Origin: Thalassomonas haliotis
GTDB lineage: Bacteria; Pseudomonadota; Gammaproteobacteria; Enterobacterales; Alteromonadaceae
Direction of reading: 5' to 3'
Assembly: GCF_028657945.1 (NCBI RefSeq)
Contig: NZ_CP059693.1
Location: 2,232,001-2,296,000 of the forward strand
Length of the DNA stretch: 64,000 nucleotides
In this document: piece by piece, positions 38,979 to 49,953 of the stretch
How positions within the stretch are numbered: position 1 is the first letter of the stretch
Layout of the letters: the number at the start of each line of letters is the position of its first letter
Program-made: the position numbers and the translations under genes
The notes under the pieces: model-generated
The model's database searches: none
Seen by the model: only the letters and a program-made list of their open reading frames with translations
Told to the model about the DNA's origin: nothing

Positions 38979-41357
38979 ATGAGTTATCAGGTTTTAGCAA
39001 GAAAATGGCGACCTAAGTTATTTCAAGAGTTGATGGGGCAAGAGCATGTGGTTACCGTGCTGATGAATGCTTTGTCTCAGCAGCGTCTACACCATGCTTA
39101 CCTGTTTACCGGCACCCGGGGTGTCGGTAAAACAACCATAGCGCGAATTTTTGCTAAAAGCCTTAACTGTGAGCAGGGCGTCAGTGCAGAGCCCTGCGGG
39201 CAATGTGATGTTTGTGTTGATATCGACCAGGGGCGTTTTATCGACCTGCTTGAAATTGATGCGGCATCTCGGACCAAGGTTGATGATACCCGCGAAATTC
39301 TTGATAATGTGCAATATGCACCGAGTCGGGGCAGGTATAAAGTTTACCTGATCGATGAAGTACATATGCTCTCGCGCAGCAGTTTTAATGCCCTGTTGAA
39401 AACGCTGGAAGAGCCGCCCGAGCATGTTAAATTTATCCTGGCAACCACAGATCCGCAAAAATTGCCGGTTACCGTGTTATCCCGCTGCCTGCAATTTCAT
39501 CTCAAAGCCTTAACGGTCAGGCAAATTGAAGAAAAATTAACGCAAATACTGGAACAGGAAGCGGTTAAGCACGAGCCGGGCAGCTTAACCCTGTTGGCAA
39601 AAGCTGCCCGCGGCAGTATGCGCGATTCTTTAAGTTTAACCGATCAGGCAATTGCCAAAGGGCAGGGCACTATCACCTTAGCCCACTTGCAGCAAATGCT
39701 TGGCGGCATAGATCAAAATTGGGTCTATAAAATTTTGATGGCCCTGCTCAAACAGGATGCCCGGGGCCTGATGGCATTATCGCTGGAAATTGCTTCTTAT
39801 ACCCCTAATTACAGCCGTTTACTGGCCGAATTGATCCAGCTGTTCCATCAGATTGCCATGCTACAGGTGGTGTCGCAACATTTTGATCTTGCCCCCGAGC
39901 ATCAGGTCTTGTTGGAAAAATTTGCTAAGCTGATGTCTCCGGAAGATGTTCAGTTATATTACCAAATTGCCTTAAACGGCCGTAAAGACCTGCCTTATGC
40001 TTTTGACGAGCAGGCCGCTTTTGATATGGTATTACTGCGTTTGCTTGCCTTTAAACCGGTGACAACAGCAGATGTGTCTGCCGGCACGGAAAGTGCCAAG
40101 GCCCCGGCTGCCGTTGATTTTAACGCAAATCCCTTGCCCGGAACCCGGATAGCAAGCAGCGATACTTCGCTTGCAGCGACCGAATTGCCACAGCCAGCAC
40201 ATGCTCCCCATGCCGGTGAACCTGCAGTGGACAGCCATGAGGGGGAAGTCTTAAAGAGCCCCGTGCAGAATGCCGGCACTCTTGAAAAGGGGACAGATAA
40301 CCAGGAAGGCACCGCTACCGGGCCGCTTGATCAGCAAACTTCTGCTGACAGCACAGGCCCTAGTGAAGCCAGCCTGGCTGCCGAGCTTGAGAGCATAGAA
40401 GTGTCTGCCCAATCACTGGGCCGGATAACAGCAGAAAATGCGAGCATGCAGCAAGTACCCGTGTCTCCAGACCTTGAGCCGGCGACACAAGCCGCAGCGC
40501 AGATAGAGGCTGCGGAGAATACCCGACAGCATGATGTAAACCCTGAGAGTCCGTTATCCCCACACCGGGAGTTTGAACAGACAAGCGGATCTGAGCCGCA
40601 GCCTGAGCCTGTAACGCCCGCTCAAGTGCAAAGCCCTGATGTTGGCAATACTCAGGAGCAAGCCGCTCAGGAACAAATGATTCAGCCGCAACATGCTCCC
40701 TCAGCACAGCCTGGGGTTAGCCAAACTCCTGTGGATGCGGTGTTAGCCACACGCAATATGTTGCGCAGCCGTAAAAAATCACAGGAGAGTAAGGGAAAAA
40801 AGTCTGATGACGCAGCTTTGCGTCAGCCGGCAACACCACAAAGTCAGTCAGCAAAGGAAGGTGAAGTCGGCGCTGATGCCGCCAAGGCTAAGCCGGATAT
40901 TCCTGCGCTGGAAACCTTGCCCCAGGCGCCTTATACACCTAATGTGATCGATCCCGCCAATGTTCGCAAAGCAAACCAGGTGGACAAATGGGCGAATATG
41001 ATCGATACCATGGCCTTAAATGGCCGTTTGCGGCAGCTGGCGATTCGCGCAACCATTTGCGAGTCCTCTACCGATGAACAACTGGTGCTGAAGCTGGATC
41101 AGTCCACCAAACATTTAAAAACCGATGCCGCCCATCAGCAGCTGGAACAGGCATTAAGTCAATATCTGCAGCGTAAAATCAGCGTTGAAATTGAAGTCGT
41201 TGAACAAACCGTGGCCGACCCTTACCAGATCCAGGCCGATATTAATGATAAACGTTACGATTATGCCAAAGGGTTATTATTAGCCGATGATATTGTTGTG
41301 ACTTTGCAAAATGATTTTCAGGCAACGGTGGATGAGCAGACCATTGCGGCTTTATAA
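38979..41357 (+). CDS. dnaX: DNA polymerase III tau subunit (gamma by frameshift)
   Basis: Clamp-loader ATPase that also ties polymerase cores together and binds DnaB. The full product tau has 792 residues: RuvB-like AAA+ domain (1-210) with Walker A GTRGVGKTT, zinc module CGQCDVC preceded by Cys, Walker B LIDEVHML and sensor SRC; clamp-loader collar (to about 365); a long Pro/Gln/Glu-rich linker (about 370-640); and the C-terminal polymerase-binding domain (about 660-792). A programmed -1 frameshift cassette at 40783-40825 would yield a 609-residue gamma form. It is longer than E. coli tau (643), mainly through the linker. Confidence 0.97.
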   Translation: MSYQVLARKWRPKLFQELMGQEHVVTVLMNALSQQRLHHAYLFTGTRGVGKTTIARIFAKSLNCEQGVSAEPCGQCDVCVDIDQGRFIDLLEIDAASRTKVDDTREILDNVQYAPSRGRYKVYLIDEVHMLSRSSFNALLKTLEEPPEHVKFILATTDPQKLPVTVLSRCLQFHLKALTVRQIEEKLTQILEQEAVKHEPGSLTLLAKAARGSMRDSLSLTDQAIAKGQGTITLAHLQQMLGGIDQNWVYKILMALLKQDARGLMALSLEIASYTPNYSRLLAELIQLFHQIAMLQVVSQHFDLAPEHQVLLEKFAKLMSPEDVQLYYQIALNGRKDLPYAFDEQAAFDMVLLRLLAFKPVTTADVSAGTESAKAPAAVDFNANPLPGTRIASSDTSLAATELPQPAHAPHAGEPAVDSHEGEVLKSPVQNAGTLEKGTDNQEGTATGPLDQQTSADSTGPSEASLAAELESIEVSAQSLGRITAENASMQQVPVSPDLEPATQAAAQIEAAENTRQHDVNPESPLSPHREFEQTSGSEPQPEPVTPAQVQSPDVGNTQEQAAQEQMIQPQHAPSAQPGVSQTPVDAVLATRNMLRSRKKSQESKGKKSDDAALRQPATPQSQSAKEGEVGADAAKAKPDIPALETLPQAPYTPNVIDPANVRKANQVDKWANMIDTMALNGRLRQLAIRATICESSTDEQLVLKLDQSTKHLKTDAAHQQLEQALSQYLQRKISVEIEVVEQTVADPYQIQADINDKRYDYAKGLLLADDIVVTLQNDFQATVDEQTIAAL
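40783..40825 (+). promoter_or_regulatory. Programmed -1 ribosomal frameshift cassette in dnaX
   Basis: In order: a Shine-Dalgarno-like AGGAG (40783-40787), an 8-nt spacer, the slippery heptamer A AAA AAG (40796-40802) in the same phase as in E. coli dnaX, a 5-nt spacer and a perfect 7-bp hairpin TGACGCA-GCTT-TGCGTCA (40808-40825). After slipping, the ribosome reads one Val codon and then TGA (40805-40807). Confidence 0.9.
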
Positions 41358-41472
41358 CGCCTAGTTATGTGTACAGATTTGCACGGATAAAAAGTTGAAA
41401 TAAAACAACCCAGACTTGAAATTAAAGCCGTTAACCCCTATGTTTGCGGTAAATACCCTTGGAGATAAGATT

Positions 41473-41799
41473 ATGATGAAAGGTGGCATGGGCAACTTGA
41501 TGAAGCAAGCCCAACAGATGCAAGCGAAAATGCAAAAGGCCCAGGAAGAGCTGGCGAATATGGAAGTAACCGGCGAAGCCGGTGCCGGTTTAGTGAAAGT
41601 AACCATGACAGGTAGTCACAGCGTACGTCGTGTTGAAATTGACGATACACTTTTTGAAGACGACAAAGAAATGGTCGAAGACCTGGTTGCGGCCGCATTT
41701 AACGATGCCGTACGTCGTGTGGAAGAGCAAAATAAAGAAAAAATGGGTGATGTTACCGGCGGCATGCAAATGCCTCCCGGCTTTAAGATGCCTTTTTAA
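41473..41799 (+). CDS. ybaB: YbaB/EbfC nucleoid-associated protein
   Basis: Small dimeric DNA-binding protein of the YbaB/EbfC family, nearly always encoded between dnaX and recR. From the ATG at 41473 it has 108 residues: [36 protein letters not shown] and the end [11 protein letters not shown]. That ATG follows GGAG by 8 nt and is followed at once by a second ATG; a longer frame to 41416 lacks support. Confidence 0.95.
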   Translation: MMKGGMGNLMKQAQQMQAKMQKAQEELANMEVTGEAGAGLVKVTMTGSHSVRRVEIDDTLFEDDKEMVEDLVAAAFNDAVRRVEEQNKEKMGDVTGGMQMPPGFKMPF

Positions 41800-41955
41800 G
41801 CACTTGTGCTTATGATATCAAGCGGTAATTCTAACGGGTTACCGCTTGATTTGTTTATGGGGTATGATTGCTACCGGCTCCTCTCGGGGATGTTATCCGA
41901 TAATTTACCTTAAGATGACCTCCTACTTGATATCAATCTTTAAACAGGGCACACG

Positions 41956-42561
41956 ATGAAATTTAGTCCTTTAGTACAAGAGTTAATCGACTCATTACGT
42001 TGCCTGCCGGGTGTTGGCGCGAAAACCGCACAACGCATGGCCTTTCATTTGCTCGAACGAAATCGTCACGGGGGCATGAAGTTATCGGACTCCCTGGGAC
42101 GGGCCATGGACAGCATTGGCCATTGCCAGAAGTGCCGCAATTTTACCGAGCAGGACTTATGTGAAATTTGCCAAAGTCCGAAACGTCAACTGGCGGAAAT
42201 TATCTGTATCGTTGAAAGTCCGGCGGATGTCATTGCCATCGAACAAACCGGTGAATTTACCGGCCAGTATTTTGTCCTGATGGGGCACCTTTCCCCGATT
42301 GACGGTATCGGCCCGGATGATTTAGGCCTGGATATCCTGGCAAAGCAACTGGCAAGCGGACAATACAAGGAAATGATTTTGGCCACCAACCCGACGGTGG
42401 AAGGTGAAGCAACCGCCCATTATATTGCCGACCTTGCCCGCGAATCCCAGGTGACGGTTTCTAGAATTGCCCATGGCGTACCTGTTGGCGGCGAGTTGGA
42501 ATATGTTGACGGCAATACCTTATCCCATGCCTTGTCCGGCAGAAAAAATTACGGCATTTAA
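41956..42561 (+). CDS. recR: Recombination mediator RecR
   Basis: Acts with RecO/RecF to load RecA at gaps. The 201-residue protein has the N-terminal helix-hairpin-helix [14 protein letters not shown], a four-Cys zinc finger (CQKC and CEIC, about residues 57-72), and a Toprim domain with [16 protein letters not shown] and [17 protein letters not shown]. It stands 156 bp after ybaB and before htpG. Confidence 0.97.
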   Translation: MKFSPLVQELIDSLRCLPGVGAKTAQRMAFHLLERNRHGGMKLSDSLGRAMDSIGHCQKCRNFTEQDLCEICQSPKRQLAEIICIVESPADVIAIEQTGEFTGQYFVLMGHLSPIDGIGPDDLGLDILAKQLASGQYKEMILATNPTVEGEATAHYIADLARESQVTVSRIAHGVPVGGELEYVDGNTLSHALSGRKNYGI

Positions 42562-42633
42562 TGATATCGGTTGTGACTTTTTAGCCTATTTACGGGAAAT
42601 TTAGCTCAAATACAATTTTCCCGTAAACTTTCC

Positions 42634-42661
42634 CTTGAATTTTTCCCCGTCAGCCCCACAT
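42634..42661 (+). promoter_or_regulatory. Sigma-32 (heat-shock) promoter of htpG
   Basis: CTTGAAT (42634-42640), a 13-nt spacer and CCCCACAT (42654-42661) fit the RpoH consensus well. It is 140 bp before the htpG start. The box spacing equals that of the lon promoter. Confidence 0.78.
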
Positions 42662-42801
42662 GTAAATTATCGACAAATAAACCGGGTTTTCAGTCCGGTT
42701 ATTATTTATTTTTTGTTAGATGTCTTTTATGCCCCCGGGCCAGCATTTAACGAAGTTATTTATTTTAAGCAACAAAACGTTATTTAAAGGAGATGTTTCA
42801 G

Positions 42802-44742
42802 ATGTCTGAGACTGGTCAAAAAGAAGTTCATGGCTTTCAAACCGAAGTAAAACAACTACTTCAGTTAATGATACATTCACTGTATTCCAATAAAGAAATT
42901 TTCCTGCGTGAACTCGTTTCCAATGCCGCCGATGCTGCAGATAAACTGCGTTTTAAAGCCTTGTCCGATGCCGATTTATATGAAGGCGACGGTGAGTTGC
43001 GGGTGCGGGTCAGTGCCGACAAAGAAAATAATACCATCACCATTTCCGATAACGGTATCGGCATGACCCGTGATGATGTTATCGAACATTTAGGTACCAT
43101 TGCCAAGTCGGGTACTGCGGAGTTTTTCTCTAAGTTATCCGGCGATCAGGCGGCTGACTCCCAGCTGATTGGTCAGTTCGGTGTTGGTTTCTATTCTGCT
43201 TTTATTGTTGCCGATAAGGTGACGGTACGTACCCGTGTTGCCGGCGGCGCAGCCAGCGAAGGTGTCCAGTGGACTTCTGCCGGTGAAGGGGACTTTACCG
43301 TTGAAAGCATCGAGAAAGCCAACCGCGGTACCGACATTATTCTTCACCTTAAAGAAGATGAAGCAGAATTTCTTGATGACTGGCGTTTAAAGTCAATTGT
43401 CACTAAATACTCAGATCACATTTCAGTCTCGGTAGAAATGCTGACCCCGGAAGTTCCAGAAGTACCGGAAAGCGAAGGTCCCGACGGTGAAAAAATTCCG
43501 GCAGTTCCGGCTAAACCGGCTGAATGGCAAGCGACCAATAAGGCGACCGCTTTATGGACACGTGAAAAGTCTGAGCTTAATGACGAGGAATACAAAGAGT
43601 TTTACAAGCATGTTTCCCATGACTTTTCCGATCCGCTGTTATGGGCCCATAACAAGGTGGAAGGCAAGACCGAATATACCAGCTTACTTTATATTCCTTC
43701 CAAAGCCCCGTTTGATATGTATAACCGTGAAAAACAGCACGGCTTAAAATTATATGTCCAGCGCGTATTCATCATGGATGACGCCGAGCAGTTTATGCCG
43801 ACCTACTTACGTTTTGTTAAAGGTCTGCTTGATTCTAACGATTTACCGTTAAACGTCTCCCGTGAAATTTTGCAGGACAACAAAGTCACCCAGGCTATTC
43901 GTAAAGGTTGTACCAAGCGCGTACTGACCATGCTTGAGCGTTTAGGCAAAAATGATAAAGAAAAATACCAGACTTTCTGGGATGAATTTGGCCAGGTATT
44001 AAAAGAAGGCCCGGCGGAAGATGCTGGCCATAAAGAGCAAATCGCCAAATTGTTACGTTTTGCTTCAACCAATGAAAACACAGCAACACAAAATGTTTCT
44101 CTGGCTGAATATATCGAGCGTATGCAAGAAGGTCAGGAGAAGATTTACTTTGTTGTCGCAGACAATTTTGAAGCGGCTAAAAACAGCCCGCATTTAGAAG
44201 TGTTCCGCAAAAAAGGCATCGAAGTCTTGTTATTGTCTGATCGCATCGATGAATGGTTAATCAGCCACCTGACCGAGTTTGACGGCAAGCAGCTACAGTC
44301 GGTTGCCCGTGGCGGCCTTGACTTAGGCGATATGGACGATGAAGAAACCAAAGAAGCACAGGAAAAACTTGAGCAGGAATTTGACTCTGTTGTTACCCGT
44401 ATCAAAGAAGTGTTACAAGACAAGGTTAAGGATGTGCGCCTGTCGCAGCGATTAACTGATTCACCGGCTTGTATCGTCACCGATGAACAGGATATGAGCA
44501 GCCAGATGATGAAGCTGATGGAGTCTGTAGGCCAGCCGGTACCTGAGTCTAAGCCTATTTTTGAAATCAATGCCGAGCATGCCCTGGTGCGCCATGTCGC
44601 CGATGAACAGGATGATGAACAGTTTAAGCAATGGACAGATGTTTTATTTGATCAAGCCATGCTGGCAGAGCGGGGAAGTTTGCAGGATCCTGCCAGTTTT
44701 GTGAGCCGCATGAACAAACTGATGCTAAGCTTGGCTAAATAA
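42802..44742 (+). CDS. htpG: Chaperone HtpG (Hsp90)
   Basis: Bacterial Hsp90. N-terminal GHKL ATPase with [18 protein letters not shown] (the ATP/Mg Asn), [12 protein letters not shown] and [11 protein letters not shown]; middle domain with the catalytic-loop Arg region [11 protein letters not shown]-terminal dimerisation domain. A 25-residue Pro/Glu-rich linker ([11 protein letters not shown] and after) separates N and middle domains and is longer than in E. coli HtpG. I use the ATG at 42802 because AAGGAG stands 9-10 nt before it; an ATG at 42793 overlaps that site. Product 646 residues. Confidence 0.96.
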   Translation: MSETGQKEVHGFQTEVKQLLQLMIHSLYSNKEIFLRELVSNAADAADKLRFKALSDADLYEGDGELRVRVSADKENNTITISDNGIGMTRDDVIEHLGTIAKSGTAEFFSKLSGDQAADSQLIGQFGVGFYSAFIVADKVTVRTRVAGGAASEGVQWTSAGEGDFTVESIEKANRGTDIILHLKEDEAEFLDDWRLKSIVTKYSDHISVSVEMLTPEVPEVPESEGPDGEKIPAVPAKPAEWQATNKATALWTREKSELNDEEYKEFYKHVSHDFSDPLLWAHNKVEGKTEYTSLLYIPSKAPFDMYNREKQHGLKLYVQRVFIMDDAEQFMPTYLRFVKGLLDSNDLPLNVSREILQDNKVTQAIRKGCTKRVLTMLERLGKNDKEKYQTFWDEFGQVLKEGPAEDAGHKEQIAKLLRFASTNENTATQNVSLAEYIERMQEGQEKIYFVVADNFEAAKNSPHLEVFRKKGIEVLLLSDRIDEWLISHLTEFDGKQLQSVARGGLDLGDMDDEETKEAQEKLEQEFDSVVTRIKEVLQDKVKDVRLSQRLTDSPACIVTDEQDMSSQMMKLMESVGQPVPESKPIFEINAEHALVRHVADEQDDEQFKQWTDVLFDQAMLAERGSLQDPASFVSRMNKLMLSLAK

Positions 44743-44762
44743 TTTAGTTAAAGCGATACTCA

Positions 44763-44790
44763 GATAATGGCGCCTTCAGGCGCCATTATC
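44763..44790 (+). terminator. Hairpin after htpG
   Basis: GATAATGGCGCC and GGCGCCATTATC form a perfect 12-bp stem around TTCA, 20 bp after the htpG stop. The T tract is poor (TTATCTG), so termination is likely but may be inefficient. Confidence 0.7.
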
Positions 44791-44962
44791 TTATCTGAAA
44801 AGTGATGATAAAAGGCTCGGCAACAAGGCAAAATTTCGCCAGTTTGGTTAGCTTTTTCAGTGAATTTATCTTGGCAGAGATCAGCTTATTATTTACTTGT
44901 TGATCTACGCCTTAAAAAAGGCGCATTTATGCTGCTTTTTTACTTCTAAGGCCGCTTTGGGC

Positions 44963-44991
44963 TTGTCTGTCTAGTGGCGAGCTTGTATAGT
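44963..44991 (+). promoter_or_regulatory. Sigma-70 promoter of adk
   Basis: TTGTCT (44963-44968, four of six), a 17-nt spacer and TATAGT (44986-44991, five of six), 45 bp before adk. The rest of the htpG-adk gap (about 290 bp) shows no gene. Confidence 0.6.
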
Positions 44992-45005
44992 GTGTTTTTT
45001 TTTAA

Positions 45006-45680
<675 letters not shown>

Positions 45681-45703
45681 TCTCTTCTTAGCTATCAGAC
45701 TTG

Positions 45704-45728
45704 AAGCCCGCCAGGCGGGCTTTTTTGA
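45704..45728 (+). terminator. Rho-independent terminator of adk
   Basis: AAGCCCGC and GCGGGCTT form an 8-bp stem with a 3-nt loop followed by TTTTTT-like sequence. Confidence 0.88.
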
Positions 45729-45861
45729 TCCCGCTCTTATACTTGCCGATAATATTTAACTGAAAAACACGTTTTTTCTTTTCCTGCCCTGTTAATTTCA
45801 TGGTATTTCTTTACAGTAGAGGCAGTTTTTATTTGCCATTTTATTTAGTAAAGGAATTATT

Positions 45862-46263
45862 ATGAGTTCTAGCTTTGCCATCACTGGTTTTTATGCCGGT
45901 TTATTAACCCTGTTGCTGATTGCGCATTCCGTGAATGTGATCCGCATGCGCTTGAAATTTAAAGTGGGTCTGGGGCAAGGAGGTGAGGAACAAAGACCTC
46001 TGATCAAAGCGGTGCGTATCCATGGTAACTTTGTTGAATATATGCCTTTATCTTTGTTCTTGATGGCAGCGTATGAAATAGCAGGTGGTAATGCCCCGTT
46101 ATTGCATGTGTTGGGGGCGGTGCTGGTTATTGGCCGGATATTTCACGCTATGGGGCTCAATAAAAGTATCGGTACCAGCCGTGAGCGGCAAATAGGCATG
46201 CTTTCTACCTTTCTCGTTATGCTGGTGTTAGCCGTTGAGAATATTCGCTTATTCCTTGTTTAA
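45862..46263 (+). CDS. MAPEG family membrane protein
   Basis: A 133-residue four-helix membrane protein of the MAPEG (glutathione-linked eicosanoid metabolism-like) superfamily. The family signature region is RIHGNFVEYMPLSLFLMA, followed by VLGRIFHAMG-like sequence (VIGRIFHAMGLNKS). Bacterial members resembling YecN have no established substrate; glutathione S-transferase or peroxidase activity is a family possibility only. GGAATTATT precedes the ATG. It is a single-gene unit. Confidence 0.88.
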   Translation: MSSSFAITGFYAGLLTLLLIAHSVNVIRMRLKFKVGLGQGGEEQRPLIKAVRIHGNFVEYMPLSLFLMAAYEIAGGNAPLLHVLGAVLVIGRIFHAMGLNKSIGTSRERQIGMLSTFLVMLVLAVENIRLFLV

Positions 46264-46281
46264 ACTGAGATAAGCACAAGA

Positions 46282-46316
46282 AAGAGCCAAAACAGTTTTT
46301 TGGCTCTTGTTTTTGG
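46282..46316 (+). terminator. Rho-independent terminator of the MAPEG gene
   Basis: AAGAGCCAAAA and TTTTTGGCTCTT pair around a short loop, followed by GTTTTTG. Confidence 0.85.
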
Positions 46317-46456
46317 GGTGGTATTAATATTTTCGAGGTGAGAGTCAAAGCGTCGCTGGCTCATTTTCTCCAAGTGGTAAGCCTTAAAAGCGCTGCTGTT
46401 TAGAAAGCCTTGTTGTTGCTTTGAAAATGAAAAGGGGCATGCACCTTGCCTCAAGT

Positions 46457-46753
46457 TTAATGACTTAACACCTGCAGGTAACCCTGGTACTTATAGCCGC
46501 TTAGAAAATCCGTCAGCTCTTTTTTGTAACAAGGAATGGAAATTTCCGGAAACTCGGCATCAAGCACCTGTTTCAGTTCGTTTTCATTAAGGAACAGAAT
46601 GTAACCTAATGGCAGGTATTGAGGGTTAAAATCACATTGGTATACGGTCGCTCTTAACTGGCTTGCAGTATAACAATGTTGTTCACCGTAACGTTTACGT
46701 AATTTAGGTAATAATTTAGTACCGTATTTTTTAATTGCCCAGTATTTAAACAT
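46457..46753 (-). CDS. Conserved small protein of unknown function
   Basis: A basic 98-residue protein, beginning MFKYWAIKKYGTKLLPKLRK and ending GYKYQGYLQVLSH, no signal peptide or membrane span. I have a vague memory of similar proteins in Shewanella, Vibrio and Colwellia, perhaps a named DUF, but cannot fix it. Its start codon is preceded on the minus strand by GGGAAAAAGCT. It lies alone between the MAPEG gene and the histidine kinase. Confidence 0.65.
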   Translation of the reverse strand: MFKYWAIKKYGTKLLPKLRKRYGEQHCYTASQLRATVYQCDFNPQYLPLGYILFLNENELKQVLDAEFPEISIPCYKKELTDFLSGYKYQGYLQVLSH

Positions 46754-46960
46754 AGCTTTTTCCCTAATGACTTATCTCAAGCAGTGAAATTGGGAATATT
46801 ATTATTCTCGACTTATTAAGGTATTAGCCTGATAAGTTGAATATACACCATTATTGTCCCGATGATTTAGTAGGGACATTATAGGCAGATTTGAATATCA
46901 GTAATATTACGCCACATTACAGGGCCTCAAGTGGCTGGTTTGAAGCGAATAAGGGTAAAA

Positions 46961-49777
46961 TTACTGATTGATGTCAGCAGGAATGCAGATAGTAAAACCT
47001 GTGCCGGTCTCTCCGGGAGTCGAGCAGTAAACAATACTGCCTTTGAGGCGCTGGGTCACCTGGTTATAGGCAATATGTAAACCAAGCCCGGTAAAGTTTT
47101 TATTGCGTTTTGTGGTGTGGAAAGGTTCAAACAGGTGCTCGATATTTTCTTGCCCGATACCTTGGCCATTATCGCGATAGTCGATAAAAACCCTGTTCTG
47201 ATTTTGTTTAAGCGCTAGTGTGATATTGCCGTGTTGGCTATCTTCAAAGCCGTGAAAAATGGAATTCTCTATTAAAATCTCCATCACCTGGATGAGGCTG
47301 TCCGGGTAGCTGAACATGGTGATGGTATCAGGGCAGGTGATGGTATAACTGTGTTGTCCCAGTGTCAGCTGGCTGCTAAAACCGGTAAATGCCCGTTTGA
47401 TATTTTCTTCTAAATCAAACCTTTTTGCGCTTTCACTACTTTGATCAACCGCAACTTGCTTAAAGGTCTGGATCAGGGCCGAAGAGCGGGCGACATTATT
47501 TTCAATTAGTTCGCAGCTGCTTTGCAGATTTTGTACAAAGCTTTTCATTTCGGAGCGGGTTAATTTTTGTGTGATAAAGCGGTCATTAAAATTTTCCGTA
47601 AGCTCTTTTAAGACACTGACCGCGGTTATGGTAATACCTATCGGGGTATTGATCTCATGGGCTATGCCCGATACTACCCGCCCGAGGGAGGCCATTTTTT
47701 CAATTTCCACCAGGGACAATTGTAGTGTTTTTAATTCTTTGATTTTATCCTGCAGTGCCTGATTACTGCTTTTTAAGGCAGATGTGCGTTCATTAACCCT
47801 TAGCTCCAACTCTTCATTAAGTTTTATCAGTGCCTGCTCATGGGATTTCAATTCTGATATATCCCTTAGGGTGCCTGTGATGCGGGTTACGTTACCCTGA
47901 GCATCAAATTCAACCGCTTTACCGCGATCAAGCAGCCACATCCAGTCACCGTTTTGGCACTTTACACGGTAACAGGCCTGGTAGTACCCCTGGTGGTCGA
48001 GAATATATTGTGCCAGCAAGTGGGATAATTGCTCATAATCATCCGGATGGACAATCTCTTTTAATAAGGAAAAGTCGTTGTCCGGGTAATGTACTGGCAA
48101 AGCAACATTTTGGGTGTGGTTAATTCTTGTTACCTGGTGATTGATTAAGTTCCAGTCCCATAATTCATCGCCGCTGCCCCATAGGGCAAGCTTTAACCGC
48201 TCTTTAACGATTTTTATCTCGTTCAATGCTTTGCGTTCGATGGCAAATTGCTTATTAGTATTGAAGCGGTAATATATAAAGGCAACCAGGCTAAAAGCCA
48301 GGAATAGCCCGATCAGGTAGCTATTGCGTTTGGCTATTTGGTTGCTAATCTCCAGGGCTGAAACTTTGTTTTTTTGGGTTAACAGTTCTATCTGGCGTTG
48401 TTTCTGGTCCAGGTCAAAACCCACTCTGAGGATATCGATACGTTGTTGGCTTTTTTGCGAAGCGATTTTTTCAACTAAAGCCTGGTAGTCTCTGCTGGCG
48501 ATGAGGGCTGACCGATATTGAGCTAACTGCTCATAGGTTTTTGAAATTTCCTGGTAGGCCTCCAATAACACCGGGGAGAACTGGCTTTGTCTGGCATATT
48601 CTATACTTTGCTGCAAATCTCGAATAGCCTGGTCACTTTTTTCCTGTTGTTGACTCATTTTCCCCTTAGCCAGCATCACCTCGGCAAGGCGGCGGTTTGA
48701 GCCAATTTTTGTAAATACTTTAAGTGCCACGGAAAAATGCTCTTCGGCCTGGAGAAATTTCAATTGTCGACTATAAATCTGGCCAAGATGCAACTGGGTT
48801 ATACCTTCCCTGACCGGGTGATTGATTTCTTTGGCCAGGCTCAGGGCACTATAAAGTTTTTCTAAAGCTGGTATGTCTTTTCCTGCGAGGCGATAAGTAT
48901 TGCCCAGATTAATTAAAGTGAAGAGTTTGCCGCGCCGGTAGCCCAGGAGTTCTTTTATTGCTAATGATTTAGAGTACATGTCTATCGCGCGGTCATAATC
49001 TTCGATATTTTGATAAATCAAGGCGGTATTGTTATACAAAATAGCCAGTGCCTGCAGATCATTGAGATCTTGCATGACTTTTAAGCTTTCCTGCAGGTAA
49101 TCAAGTGCCGTTTCCCAATCACCGATGATGCGGTAAATAGTGCCGGCATTGGCTTTTTGATGGGCACTCTCTTTTCGCTCGCCAAGTTGGTGATATATTT
49201 CCCCGGAGCGTAAATGTAACTCCAGCGATTTATCATACCGGGTTAAGTTCCTGTATTCATAAGCCATAAGCCGTAATAAGCCAGCCTGGTTTTTTTTATC
49301 GTCGGTGGCGATGGCGATATCGTAGGCTTTTTCAAATTCCTCCAGGGCCGCTTGATAGCGATGTAAACCGGCTTGAATACGCCCTTTGGTTTTATAGGCG
49401 AGCAGCAAATGTTGACGGTTATTGATTGAGTGGGCAAGTTGCAGGGCTTTATCGACTTGTTCAGTGGCTAGATCTGATTTGCCCAGGTACATATTGGCTG
49501 TTGCCATATAACTGAGAATTTGGCTTTCATAAGCCGGATTGGGAAATTGGGATAAAATGGCCAGTGCCTGGTGACTATAGGCCAGAGACTTATCCTGCAT
49601 AAAATGCACATTGTCTTGTAAAAAGGCGATGATCAGCGGGATTTTTTCACTGTCTTTTGCCGCCGTGATATTTGCATCCTGCCTGGCTATCTTTTCAGTT
49701 TCCGCCAATGTCTTGGCAGTAAAACTGATAAAGCCGATAAGCGCGAGTACCATGAATATGCTTTTTGTCACAAGCAT
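46961..49777 (-). CDS. TPR-sensor, PAS-containing membrane histidine kinase
   Basis: A 938-residue kinase. Signal peptide (1-25), TPR repeats (about 50-430) in the periplasm, a coiled coil, one membrane span (about 486-503), a PAS_3-like domain with PAC end (about 528-645; WDWNLINHQVTRI and RITGTLRDISE), a coiled linker, HisKA with His707 in SGIAHEINTPIG, and HATPase_c (about 785-935) with the N box ENSIFHGF, DNGQGIG and GLGLHIA. HEINTPIG is typical of the HisKA group lacking a built-in receiver. No response regulator is adjacent, so it is an orphan; the receiver protein at 37987 is a possible but unproven partner. Confidence 0.9.
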   Translation of the reverse strand: MLVTKSIFMVLALIGFISFTAKTLAETEKIARQDANITAAKDSEKIPLIIAFLQDNVHFMQDKSLAYSHQALAILSQFPNPAYESQILSYMATANMYLGKSDLATEQVDKALQLAHSINNRQHLLLAYKTKGRIQAGLHRYQAALEEFEKAYDIAIATDDKKNQAGLLRLMAYEYRNLTRYDKSLELHLRSGEIYHQLGERKESAHQKANAGTIYRIIGDWETALDYLQESLKVMQDLNDLQALAILYNNTALIYQNIEDYDRAIDMYSKSLAIKELLGYRRGKLFTLINLGNTYRLAGKDIPALEKLYSALSLAKEINHPVREGITQLHLGQIYSRQLKFLQAEEHFSVALKVFTKIGSNRRLAEVMLAKGKMSQQQEKSDQAIRDLQQSIEYARQSQFSPVLLEAYQEISKTYEQLAQYRSALIASRDYQALVEKIASQKSQQRIDILRVGFDLDQKQRQIELLTQKNKVSALEISNQIAKRNSYLIGLFLAFSLVAFIYYRFNTNKQFAIERKALNEIKIVKERLKLALWGSGDELWDWNLINHQVTRINHTQNVALPVHYPDNDFSLLKEIVHPDDYEQLSHLLAQYILDHQGYYQACYRVKCQNGDWMWLLDRGKAVEFDAQGNVTRITGTLRDISELKSHEQALIKLNEELELRVNERTSALKSSNQALQDKIKELKTLQLSLVEIEKMASLGRVVSGIAHEINTPIGITITAVSVLKELTENFNDRFITQKLTRSEMKSFVQNLQSSCELIENNVARSSALIQTFKQVAVDQSSESAKRFDLEENIKRAFTGFSSQLTLGQHSYTITCPDTITMFSYPDSLIQVMEILIENSIFHGFEDSQHGNITLALKQNQNRVFIDYRDNGQGIGQENIEHLFEPFHTTKRNKNFTGLGLHIAYNQVTQRLKGSIVYCSTPGETGTGFTICIPADINQ

Positions 49778-49953
49778 TACCTTATATCTGCTAAGGGGCA
49801 GAACTTCTATTGTTAACCAACTACTGCTTGTTACGACAAGCGGACTCTTTAATGATACGATCCTGTGTTATCTGGCATATTATATTATGTGTTAATCATA
49901 GCCCACATCCTTGTGGCGATCATCCAGGGCTTTATGCACAACCCGGTTCCCGG

